This document shows positions 21,429 to 31,829 of a stretch of 64,000 bases of DNA, piece by piece. The stretch covers positions 1 through 64,000 of the forward strand of contig JAURVB010013118.1 of assembly GCA_033002965.1 (NCBI GenBank), in the 5' to 3' direction. How positions within the stretch are numbered: the first letter of the stretch is position 1; every line of letters begins with the position of its first letter. The notes under the pieces are model-generated. The model ran no database searches. It worked only from the letters and a program-made list of their open reading frames with translations, and was not told the origin of the DNA. This DNA comes from Piper betle (Eukaryota; Streptophyta; Magnoliopsida; Piperales; Piperaceae). A program made the translations under genes and the position numbers.

Positions 21429-23545
21429 GGTTAATACCCCAAATCTGATTCATGTTTGGGAATCGACTGGAATATCACTGGGCTTGGTTAGGTCGGTTAA
21501 CCTGAACACAATTCTTACGTATCTACCCGACGTCTCAAGATGGAAGATGCCAATCGTTATGTATGGATGAATGTATAAAAATAACCCTAACATACTACTA
21601 CATAGATGACATGTCAACCAATTTACACATCAAATAAATACGATGAAAATCGATAAATTCGTAAAATAAGACGGATTGAGTCTCCCTTAAAAGTGTAATT
21701 ATAGGCCACTTTGTCAAATCAACATTTTTATTCACACAATCAATTCTTGGTCTTGACTCACTTGTTGTGCTTATTCAATGTCTAAACATATTTATTAACA
21801 TGTCATCATTAACAATCTTTTTATTGCAACATACATTATATCACAGCACATCATCATGTACTATATTTCATTACATCTTCCTTAAATATTAAACATGCTA
21901 TCATTTGACAAGTGTGTATGCAAGAGATGTTACTACTCCTCCGTCCAGGCTGGCTTATTTTACTCATGATCATCCCCTATATATATTATAAAAATACATC
22001 AATAACGAGTGTTACTGGTCTAAAAATATAACTAATATCTAATTGACTAAGAGAGCAAACTATTATATGAAGAAAAATATTCATGTATTTCTCGTAAACT
22101 CTCTAAAGGGCACCTATTGAGGAGCCACTGGGACATCTTAATTAAACTGTTTTGCTACTAATGATGTTTCTCAGCATTTTTTCATTTCATTTTTTGGTCC
22201 CTCGGGATAACTAGTATATCCTAAGCCCTCTTTTTTCCTCCAAAGACCGAGTACTCTCAAGTAGGTCGCCTTTAGTAACTTTGAACCACAACAAGTCCGA
22301 ACATGCGTTATACTAAACAGTAGTCGTAAACCTCCATGGTTCTTCAAGTGTGGGGAATCTGCGTGCACCCACTCATGGTACGTGTGGATTTGTTTTCCCA
22401 TCTCTCGTTTCACTGAAAATTTAATAAATTATATATAAGTTTGGGAAGGGATTTATATAATAAACTCATAGGCTATTTCTGGTGGATCTTGTTTTCAAAA
22501 ATATACTTGGGATCTCATCCTCGAGGGTTACTAATCTAGAAAACTATTTGATTAAGTGGCTCGGGTTAAATGAAATTCGATAAAATACCACTTAACTTAT
22601 CCTGCAAGTAATAAAATAATATACAACAAAATTAAATACTAACAACTAGCATAATGCATGAATGTAATACTCCTCATTAATCTATACAAGACAATATCTA
22701 CTTACATGCATTTAAATTCAAACTCTAATTCACTATTTTTATTAGTTAACATATATTTAAATTTAAATCAACACCTATTCATAATCACACTATTTGCATC
22801 ACAATAAAATTATAAAACACAATTCATTATCAAATAAAATCGGATAAAATTATATACCTAATTGTTAGTCACGTGACGACGGCTACAAGGTTGTGGCCGA
22901 CTCGAGTGAGGATTATAGGAAAGAGGGATGGGAGAAAAAGGAGAAGGGAGTTGGGTGAGGAGGGTGGTGGTGGTTAGATGGTGACGGTGTCGGAGGTTTG
23001 GAATAAATAGGTGTCAGGGGGAGGGGGATACGAGTGGTCGAGAAGAAGGTTAGGAGTTATCTCGTAAGTGGTCGAGAAGAAGGTTAGGAGTCATCTCATA
23101 AGGTGTCAAGGGAAGAAAAAGAGTGGTTGGGGAGAAAAATGAGTGGTCATTTCGTAATTAAAACTTGATTCGACTCTGGTTAAAGAAAAATAATACTAAC
23201 TCGTAATAATTCCAAAAAAAATAAGGAAAAATCCAATAAAACACAATAAACATCACAATATTATAATGACATGTTCTATAACTAATAATCCCCCCCTCCC
23301 CAAACTGCCTATAATGTGTCCTAATACATTATTCTACTATCTAATTAAAATAAATAAAGAAAATTTGACATACTCTTATATATTCTGATAACTCATTTTA
23401 CTATTGTTTTACTGATGTTATCGTCATATACTTAGGCACACATAACTCCCATGGTTCATAACACGAGAATTGGGCTCAACTCGGTACGGGTGTTTTAAAA
23501 TTGACCCCAACTAAAAATAACGGTTGAACTGTACCGGGGTTTTGC
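21429..23545 (-). repeat. Long-LTR family copy B
   Basis: Starts near taataccccaaatctgattcatg and ends accggggttttgca, matching the ends of copy A. It keeps the common landmarks in order: 'gggcacctattgaggagccactggg' (22108), the 'agtactctcaagtaggtcgcc' section (22250), 'ctagaaaact' (22535), 'atcggataaaat' (22839), and the GA-rich block at 22915-23150. The part that would correspond to 8457-8730 of copy A is uninterrupted here, which makes it the empty-site control for the nested insertion in copy A. About 2.1 kb, no coding domain. Confidence 0.7.
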
Positions 23546-25280
23546 ATGATCCTACGTACTAAGACTTTTTAGGCATTCCAATTGCTGAATTTGATATTTC
23601 TCTTGATATACGATGAATATGTCCTCTTAAGACAAGAAAAAGTATCAGGCCCATGTTTTTGGTTGAAGGCATATTTGTAAAGCCATTATTAGTTGTGTTA
23701 AATGATTACATATGCTTTTATGATTGGGCAGAAATACAGGTTGATTCGCAGAATAGATGTTAATGTGAAAGTGAGTAGTATATTGAATCGATTTTTCATT
23801 ATGTTTTTGTTTTTTTTCTTTTGAGGCCATATAATTTAAAGCTTTTCACTGTTTTTAGCATATAATCTTTATTCGGCTGGTAGTGATAATCTTGTCTACA
23901 TTGCGAGTGATACATCATTTTACATTATGAAGTACAATGTGAGATTAATAAAAATTTTGCATTATATATTTGACCTTAGTTTTTTTACAAAATGTTTCTC
24001 TTTTGATTGCATTTATTATCTTAACTAAAAAAACATATAAAATTATATCTTGAAACTTGACACAAAGCAATGCATCGTAATCACCTTAGATACCCACATT
24101 TTCTTGAAAGAGTATTTTGAATAGATTGACGGTTTTATACTTTCCTTATACTGACAAAATTTATGATCTGTTGAACGTTTAAAGATGGTCCGGTTTCTTT
24201 TTGTATATATTGTTTTATCACATATGTCCAGTCTAATTGTCCTTCTATTTGCAGTGAAAATTATTCTATTAGTTAATTTTACTTTTTCATTTAGCAACTG
24301 TGTTTATATTTCTCATTGTTCAAATTATTACTAATTTCTAATTAATATTAAAATATTGTACCTTCTATTTTGTTTAAGTGTGATTGACTTCTCACCATTT
24401 TATTTTTGGTCATTCTACTGATGTTGCGAAGTCATCTTATATATTTTATAATAAAAAGTTGAATTTTGAGCGTGTTTTCTATTTTCCATGATTTTTCTCA
24501 GTTCACAATGATTTTTTCACTCAACATCGTTCTCATATTATTTTCATTTTCTAAAGAAATGCTAAACAGTGCACAATCAAGATTATTTAAATTGTCCTTA
24601 TGTTTTGAATTTTTTATTCAATTTTCGACATCTTCTCTATTTTTATTCTCAATTGAATTTCATGATTATCGTATCATTTCTTTAGCAAGTCATCTTGCAT
24701 ATGAAACATGAAGTTGAATAGAGTATATATTATTTATATTATTTTAAATATAATTTTTGCCAAACCATGCGATGTGCGGGTTATTTGGCTAGTGGTCAAT
24801 TAAAGTGCTAATTAGACTTCGTGATATCAGGCGTTTTTTTTTGTGATGTCAGGCGTTTGCCGTATCTGGATTGCCCAAGAAGACACTTAAATAGTCCAAA
24901 CAGAATAATTACCTTTTTACTTTAAAAAAATAGTAATTCACGTCATGGCCCAAATAAAAATAATTCACATATTAAAATCATTCGCACGCCTCCCTGTGCA
25001 TAATACATTCAATTAAATCACCACTCAAAAAAAGACTTGAAAGGTTGAAAGATATCACAACTTTGTGCGTGAATTCGTTGATGAATTTATGATCCGGATA
25101 TTCGAAAAGGAAGTGTGATAATTGAGAACCGACTCTCCAAGAGAATCTATTGCTCTGCCAAACCAGATGTCTGTTGAGGAGACGAATCCAATCAAATATG
25201 GTAGAAGCAACATATGCCAGCTTATGCGGATATATAATGCCTCATGTTGTGATCAGCAAGCCAAAGAATTATGAACATAA
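23546..25280. other. Intergenic, AT-rich, 3' of the VQ gene; no gene seen
   Basis: Strongly AT-rich to about 24740. A short direct repeat, gatatcaggcgttt/gatgtcaggcgttt, lies at about 24823-24856. The frames at 23645-23830, 24043-24297 and 24466-24711 have random composition. The frames at 25150-25459 on the plus strand are in the 3' region of, or opposite, the VQ gene. Confidence 0.55.
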
Positions 25281-25760
25281 TCAGGAGCGGGTTATGCTGT
25301 ATAGGTCTTCAAGCCGGTCAAATGACTCGAGGCATGGGAGAAATTCATCTTCTTCATAATAATCCAAAAAGCAAGCATCAAATATATTGCCCTGGTCCTC
25401 TATGGACATTGCAAGTTCCTGCACCTCCGGAACTAGCCACGAAGTTTGCTCGATCGTAAAGGCCGTCAGAGGAGATAATGAATTAGACATGCGCTCCTCG
25501 CAAACTTCATCTAAGAAATTACTAGGATGAGCAATCTGGTGCGTTGGAATGGAAGTAGATCGTTGTTGTTGTGTTCGGGACCCCGATGAGATTTGCTGAT
25601 CTCCTCCTCTACCAGTTAGCTCTTGAACCAACGCTTTAAAGCTTGACGAATCTGTGATGTAAACCTTGGGCTTCACCACCTTTAGCATGCTGGTAAACTG
25701 CTCCTTATGATTACTCTTTTCTGCAGATTTTTGAGATGTCTTGGAACCGGCCTGCTTCAT
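25281..25760 (-). CDS. VQ motif-containing protein, intronless
   Basis: VQ proteins are plant-specific cofactors that bind WRKY transcription factors, or chloroplast sigma factors in some members, and tune defence and development. The 159-residue frame carries KPKVYITDSSSFKALVQELT and the following G at residues 31-50. This includes the signature FxxxVQxLTG (FKALVQELTG, residues 41-50). The N-terminus is Lys/Ser-rich and could act as a nuclear signal. The middle is Gln/Ser-rich. The C-terminus is acidic and aromatic (DYYEEDEFLPCLESFDRLED). Single uninterrupted exon, as usual for the family. The first ATG is used; a TA microsatellite lies about 95 bases upstream in the TATA-box position. No neighbour is functionally linked. 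Which VQ subgroup it belongs to cannot be said. Confidence 0.9.
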   Translation of the reverse strand: MKQAGSKTSQKSAEKSNHKEQFTSMLKVVKPKVYITDSSSFKALVQELTGRGGDQQISSGSRTQQQRSTSIPTHQIAHPSNFLDEVCEERMSNSLSPLTAFTIEQTSWLVPEVQELAMSIEDQGNIFDACFLDYYEEDEFLPCLESFDRLEDLYSITRS

Positions 25761-25854
25761 CTTCCTTATGATATATATCTACTCCTCTCTTAATCAATGG
25801 CGGAAGTTTCAATGGTCATGTAAGGCATAATGGCAATCCTCATATTGAGTGGGA

Positions 25855-25892
<38 letters not shown>
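25855..25892 (-). promoter_or_regulatory. (TA)n microsatellite at the TATA-box position of the VQ gene
   Basis: A run of about 16 TA units lies 95-130 bases upstream of the VQ start codon, followed by a short gtgtgcgtgtgcgtgtg tract at 25899-25917. No other TATA-like sequence of comparable quality is closer, apart from gatatatatc at 25771-25780, which is too near the start codon to be likely. Confidence 0.55.
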
Positions 25893-25896
<4 letters not shown>

Positions 25897-25917
25897 TCTG
25901 TGTGCGTGTGCGTGTGT

Positions 25918-26707
25918 TTTAGTGTTTGGAATAATAAACAATTCGTGAAGATGCTGGAAAAAGAGATGCATACGGGAACTGATCAGACTATATACCATTA
26001 TTCCAAATTAATAAATTCCAGCCAATTGGCTTAACCTTTTGCCCTGCATATTCTGTTGCTTGGTTTTATCTCCTTAGATCCTAGCCTCACAAACAATGCT
26101 GAAGTCAGTTACAATCAGTAGGTCAATTTCTGAAGATGAGAAAAAATGACGCTTTTTGTCATTTATCTGTCTCCTATATATTCTACTATATTATTATGTA
26201 GAGTATGTTTTTTAAAAAAATTGTTGAGCCAAAGATTATGTCAATGTTGAATTGAGTGATTTACACAATTAACCAAAAGGAAGCACCCTCTGATTAATTG
26301 GTTCCAGATGCAGGACCCGCTCGGTAGGCGCATCAGTTCCCACAATTTTGGCTTGTCAGGCAGATAATGTTCGTTGAATGCAAATATAATATAATTTTAA
26401 AGGGTTAATATAGGCGTTGTGGGCACGGAAAGCTGACAACCAAGTAGTCTGTAGTGAGCAGTAAGAAGCAGTTCACTACTTGTCGATGAGATTTGGTTTG
26501 CGTTATTTACACGCCGATCAAGACCGGCTGGATTAACACTCGAGCAATCCTTGGTGAATGAGATTTTTGTCCCCTGGATCTCCTCTTCTTTGTCAATCCG
26601 TTGTTGATTTAAGAACTCGTGGATAGCCACAACAGACGCTTTTGAGCCCTGTGATATGACCCTAATTGATTGTTAATCGTTTGATTATTAAAACGGTCAA
26701 TATTAAC
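25918..26707. other. Intergenic, no supported gene
   Basis: The only notable frame is 26397-26630 on the minus strand (77 codons, beginning MAIHEFLNQQRIDKEEEIQG). Its composition is protein-like, but I find no family signature, no promoter and no adjoining exon, so I leave it unassigned. It could be a gene fragment. Confidence 0.4.
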
Positions 26708-27665
26708 GATGACACCCAGATTTCGGTTCACCTAAGAATTGTATCGGAAAAGTCGTGACCGAGTAGAGTCATGTCTAAAGCAGCTAGTTTATAAGACTCG
26801 ATTAATAATATATATCAAAGCAACCCGCTTAGCATCAAAAGAATAGAAGACATTGTTAAATATGCGTAAAAAATATATCATATATAAATAAAAGTGTAAA
26901 AAGGAACAAATGTGTTAAGTTCAAATGTGTGTAGCATTTATCTATCCTCCCACTAAAATCGACTCAAGATCACCAAAAAATGTCATTAACAAATATTCCG
27001 AATCCAGAAATAACTAATAGTCAAACTAGAATAGGAAAATTATTTATTAAATAAAATATTTATATACTCTTTCACATAATCTATCATAAGGGTGTTAATT
27101 ATGAGTCATCGACCTCATACAATATCATTCACTTTCTTACTTATCTCATGTTTCGTCAATTTTAAAAATTATCGCTTACGTGAAAATATTAATTTCTTTT
27201 CTTTCAGCCCTATACATCATCTGTATCACTCCTGACCTTGAGTACAGATGTCGAGTACTCTCAAGCATGAGCATTCAATACCCTTTGAAATCATAAGTTT
27301 AGATATGTGTTGTTTTATACTACCTGTAAACCTCCACATTTTTTTAGGTGTGAGGAACTCAAAGGTGGAGTTGTTAGGATCCTTCGGGAATAGAACAGAC
27401 GCTCACCAAATCCAAAGTCTACTTTAACTAACACACACCATATCTCAAGATGTGGTTGTCGGTTTTCCCCTATCTCACACATCACCGACAAACTTGAGAA
27501 AATCATATATATGCCTGAGAAGGGATTTATATAATAGGTCCGAACTCGAAGGGTCTCATCCTAAATGGTTATTAGTCATGGAAGTAAAATATGTCTAAAT
27601 GACCCACGTTAAGTGGGGTCCGATAAAACAGCTACTTAACATGTCATGCAATTTAAAAATCAAAT
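26708..27665 (-). repeat. Long-LTR family copy C, truncated
   Basis: Starts atgacacccagatttcgg, a mutated version of the tgtaacacccc...tcgg left end. It keeps the 'gagtactctcaagc...ttcaataccctttgaa' and 'gtgaggaactcaaaggtgga' sections (27250-27380) and ends near 27665, well before the family's right end. About 1 kb. Confidence 0.6.
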
Positions 27666-27689
27666 CAACAATAGAGTATAACTAGGGTT

Positions 27690-28000
27690 GCTAAACAAGC
27701 AAGCGAGCCGAGTTCAGTTTGTGTTCGAACTCGACTCGAATAGGTCAAAGTTCGTTCAAACTCGACTCTAAATTGAACGAGTTTTGAATATATATGCTCG
27801 AAATTGACTCAAATATTTTTTATGTTGTTCGAGTTGAGATATTAAACTGTTTAATTTTGATGAACTCGAAACCCAACTCGTTTGTGAGCTCAAAACTAGT
27901 TCAAAAGTTGTTCACAATGGCTCGCTCAATAGCTCAAAAATAGTTCACAATGGCTCACTCAATTAGGCCCAAGCCCAAATCTTGTACATGTATCTAACAA
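27690..28000. repeat. CTCGA/GAACTCG-rich degenerate repeat
   Basis: Dense in gagttcgaactcgac-like short words (cgagccgagttcag, ttcgaactcgactcg, aactcgactc, gaactcgaaac). The same kind of text recurs at 28340-28545 and 52935-53130, so this is a dispersed, degenerate low-complexity repeat. No gene. Confidence 0.6.
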
Positions 28001-28010
28001 AAAATAATCA

Positions 28011-28080
28011 TGCGATGAACGTAGATTGAACACGACCTTCAGGTCTTTAGGATGATGCTCTCCCAACTGAGCTATCCTCG
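28011..28080 (-). pseudogene. tRNA-Phe-like pseudogene
   Basis: On the minus strand the text acgaggaTAGCTCAGTTGGGAGAGC matches the 5' half of plant nuclear tRNA-Phe, including an intact A box. The anticodon loop reads CTAAAGA, so the anticodon position is AAA where tRNA-Phe has GAA. The right side keeps CTGAAGGTC and a T-arm-like CGTGTTCAATCTACG, where the B box has changed GTTCGATCC to GTTCAATCT. The anticodon stem has two mismatched pairs, the variable region is one base short and acceptor pair 1 is A-C. These defects argue for a pseudogene rather than a working tRNA. Confidence 0.75.
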
Positions 28081-28101
28081 TGTTATGCTACTTTGTTATT
28101 T

Positions 28102-28103
<2 letters not shown>

Positions 28104-28140
<37 letters not shown>
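28104..28140. repeat. (TA)n microsatellite
   Basis: About 18 TA units directly upstream (minus strand) of the tRNA-Phe-like sequence. Confidence 0.9.
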
Positions 28141-28142
<2 letters not shown>

Positions 28143-28807
28143 CTTAGCTGAGGGCAGATAATATTTTTGTCTCAAATTTTAATATGGATCATTCGATTAC
28201 AAGGACGACATAAATTTAATAAAAAAACAAAAAACAAAAAACAAAACACCCTCACCACCACCCTCCTTTAGTACATAGTCAATAAGAATATTTATTTATG
28301 ATTTTAAATGTATTTTGAATAGGCAAATGATATTATGTATATTATTATATTATTGAGTCGAGTTCGAGTCAAGATGCAAGTCGATTTCGAGTTGAGATAC
28401 GAGTCAATTTCGAATCGAGTTCGAGTTATAACCGAGTCGAGTCGAGTCGAACACTGCCTTGCTCAAGCTCGACTCGTAGGATTTGAGTTCGAGCTCGAGC
28501 ATTCAAATGCTCATGAGTTAGCTCGCTTAATTAGCAGCTCTAAGTATAACGATAAAAAGTGAGAAGAGTCCTAATGGTCCTATGGTCCAAGCTCCAAACG
28601 TGAAGTGTCATCTATGACGAACTTGAAATCCAAAATCTGCATTGAAACCTACTACTAAGTAAAATACTGTCATCTCTATATGATGCATGCTTGTAGTGTG
28701 CACTTATATCACCAGTACATCATAATAAGAAAGACAATTCTAAATAAACCTACAACTAAACATACAACACGCAAATTGAGACATAACAAAAGAAGTAATT
28801 AATAAAA
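28141..28807. repeat. Dispersed repeat fragments
   Basis: 28185-28265 resembles 1117-1200 (gatcattcgattacaaggacgac, A-run, ccctc-rich). 28340-28545 is the gagttcgagtcgag-type degenerate repeat that gives the plus frame 28335-28562. No gene is seen in the rest. Confidence 0.5.
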
Positions 28808-31800
28808 TGTAACACCCCATTTCGGCTCACCTGTGAACCAACTTGGAAATATCATTGGCGACTGAAGCATTCGCTAATCTACTGGATTCGGTTAAGCCGA
28901 CCCGGATCTGCTCTCGGCGTCTAAAGATGGAAGTGCAAACATAAAATGCGTGGATGGGATGCTTGGGTTCTAACGTGGTCCTACATGCATGCTATGATGT
29001 GCAAGCAAAAACAAAATAATGCAACAAGTAAGAAATTCAAATAAAAATTCATTAATTTTTACGAAAAAACCGACAGAGTCTCCCTAAAAGTGTAATAGAG
29101 ACCACCCTTTCAACAGTAAACATTATATATTTATATGAACATACATCAAAACATAATCCAAACATTTCATTTTCCATCACATTCTAGTTGTCCTTGCTTC
29201 GTAGTTTACCCTACACATTTTTCACTTTCCATTTCCATTCACATGCAAAACGCTCGTGAACCAAGCTGGCATGTTACAAGTCCCGGTTAGGTCGACTAAC
29301 CCGAACCTAACTCATGCGGATCCAGTGTCTTAAGATGAAAGTACAACTTGCAATGCATGGATGAATGCACAAACCTAACATGGTACTACATGAATGACAT
29401 GCAATTCAAAGTACACACCAATATTATTACGATCAAACTCAATAAAAATTCTAAAATAAAACGGACAGAGTCTCCCCTAAAAGTGCAATTAGGGTCCACC
29501 CTGTCAAAACAACGTACACCAATATATGCATATATCAACAATTTCAATCACACATAATCTAATATACTGTATACTCATTATGGAACTCGGATTTCAACCC
29601 ACCACACTTCCGCTGCACGCTCTGATCACATTTCACCTCTTGTCATTATGTCTTAGCTTTTCATCACGTCATAACATCATCTCATTGCATTTAATCATAT
29701 CCTATCATGTCCTAGCATTTCACATCATTCACAATATAATAGCATCATAAATAGAATATAATAGCATCACTCTGAAGGGCACTACTGAGGAGCCACTGGG
29801 CTGTAGACCCGGTAGCATCCTGAACTTACTGATCTGCTATTGCTGAAGCCGCTCTCGGCATTTTTTTACTTCATTTTCTGGTCTCAAATCCTAAGCCTTC
29901 TCCTTACCTCCATATTTCTCCTGGCCTTGAGCAAGAAGGCCGAGTACTCTCAGGCAATCGCCTTTAGTACCCTTTGAACCACAAGTCTGGACATGCGCTG
30001 TACTAAACAGTACCTGTAAGCCTCCACATTCTCCAGGTGTGAGGAACTCAAACGCAGAGTTGTCAGGATCCCTCTGGAATAGAACAGTCTGCTGGCACTA
30101 ATCCAGAGCCCGCTTTGACCGTCAGTGCATTCGCTCATAGTACGTGCAGTCGGTTTCTCCATCTCTCGTCTCACTGAAAATGCGAAAACTATATCATATA
30201 TATATATATATATATATATAGGTCTGGGTAGGGATTTATATAATAGGCCCGAAGGCAACTTGTGGTGGATCTTGTTTTTGAAATCATCAGGATCTATCCG
30301 AGGGGTTATTAACCCGGAAATCTGTTCGGCTAGATGGTCCGAATTAAGTGGGATCTCATAAAACACCACTTAACCCGTTCTGCAAATAATAAAATAAACA
30401 TACAATAGAAGAGAACGTAAAACAGAGACGAGTCCTAAACGGACCTGGTAGAAGCTCCAAGCGTGTCATCGCGCCTAGGTGGCGAGCTCCTACTCCGTAC
30501 CTACACATCAAAACTAAATACTAACACCCGCTAACTAAATGATGCATAAAACTCAACAAGACCAATACACACTCACAATACAACCAACATCAATCAACAA
30601 TCAAATAATCATAAGTATGAAAGAAATTCTAACTCCTATTCATACCAATCTTATCGTGTTTTTCTAAGTTATGTCGTACACGATTATCATGCTCAAATTT
30701 ACTTACTTCATTAGATCACTTAACCTTTATTCCTTGTTAATCACATCATGTACATCTTTACTTCATTCATAGTCTGGCATTCATTAGACAACTACTCAAT
30801 TCTAGCATGTTATGCTAACAATCATCATCAATTTTAACTAATTAAATCAGAGGTAATTATACCTTATGTCATCAACGATCTGCGACGGTTAGGGTTTCGT
30901 CGCGCGTCTCGGAGCTCGAATTCGATGCTCAGCTGTGTCCGAAGTTGATTAGGTTCAATTGGATGAACTCCGCAGAAGATCTGCCAAATTCTTGCAAATC
31001 TGGTTTTCTGACGGGTTTCGATGGTTTTCAGACAAGTTTCGGCCGTTTTCCGGCAACAACCGCCGGCGGCGTCTACTAGCCGAAAAGTAAGGGTATTGGG
31101 TACCCTTGGAACCGGCTCAGCAAGCCCGACTCATCTACGACATCGACATGGTCGATGGAAGCGGCGGCTTGCCGAAAAATGGCAAAACAGAGCCGGCGGC
31201 AATGGGTGGCTCAATCCGGCCGGCCTGGGCAGCGACGGTCTCCGCTCTACTCAAGAAAGGTTGCTGGGTGGTCGACGATGTCGAGGCTACTACCCGATTG
31301 GTGGCGGCGACAAGAAAAAGGGGCGGCAATGAGGGTTTGGGGAAAAAGAAATTGGGGGAGAAAAGAAAAGGCTCGGTGGCAAAGTCATAAATAATACTTG
31401 ACTCGTTTCCGGCTCAAGTAAGAATAATAACTAAGTCGTATTAAATCCAAAAAAATCGGGAAAAATCCCATAAAATCAAACAAGCACCAAAACATCATAA
31501 TAATATGCTCAAGAACTATCAACCCACCCAAACTGTCCGTAACGCGTCCTAACATAGTAAACGACGTAAACTAGATCTACAATTCACTATATATAGAAAT
31601 ACAAAAAGTAACTGGCATACTCTCATATATCTGATAACTCATTCTGTTCTACTATGTTCATGACGTTATCATCATATACTTGGGTAAGCTTGACCCTCAT
31701 AGCTCATACACGCGACTAGCGTCTACTCAGTACACGTGTTCTGAAACTGACTTGACTCGAAAATAACAGTCGAACCGACCGGTTCTAAATCTAAAACCCT

Positions 31801-31823
31801 GACTCGAATCGTGGGTTTTTACA
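28808..31823 (-). repeat. Long-LTR family copy D, with duplicated left end
   Basis: Starts tgtaacaccccatttcggc and ends gtgggtttttaca. A second left-end-like section starts near 29240 (cgtgaaccaagctgg...cccggttaggtcg), so the first 430 bases are a truncated extra copy abutting a fuller one. Landmarks: 'gggcactactgaggagccactgggc' (29778), 'gagtactctcaggcaatcgcc' (29941), 'gtgaggaactcaaa' (30038), 'acctggtagaagctcc' (30443). A GC-rich block lies at 30890-31390. The overlapping frames there (31021-31394) are Arg/Gly-rich in several frames at once and look compositional, not genic. Confidence 0.7.
30190..30220. repeat. (TA)n microsatellite in copy D
   Basis: About 13 TA units, at a place where other copies have only a short tatatag. 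Confidence 0.85.
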
Positions 31824-31829
31824 TATAGC

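Noticed and set aside
26397..26630. 77-codon minus frame as a gene
   Set aside because: Protein-like composition, but no motif, promoter or neighbouring exon.
31021..31394. Arg/Gly-rich frames in the GC-rich block of repeat copy D
   Set aside because: Several frames on both strands are open together, and the related block in copy E encodes unrelated text, so selection on a protein is unlikely.
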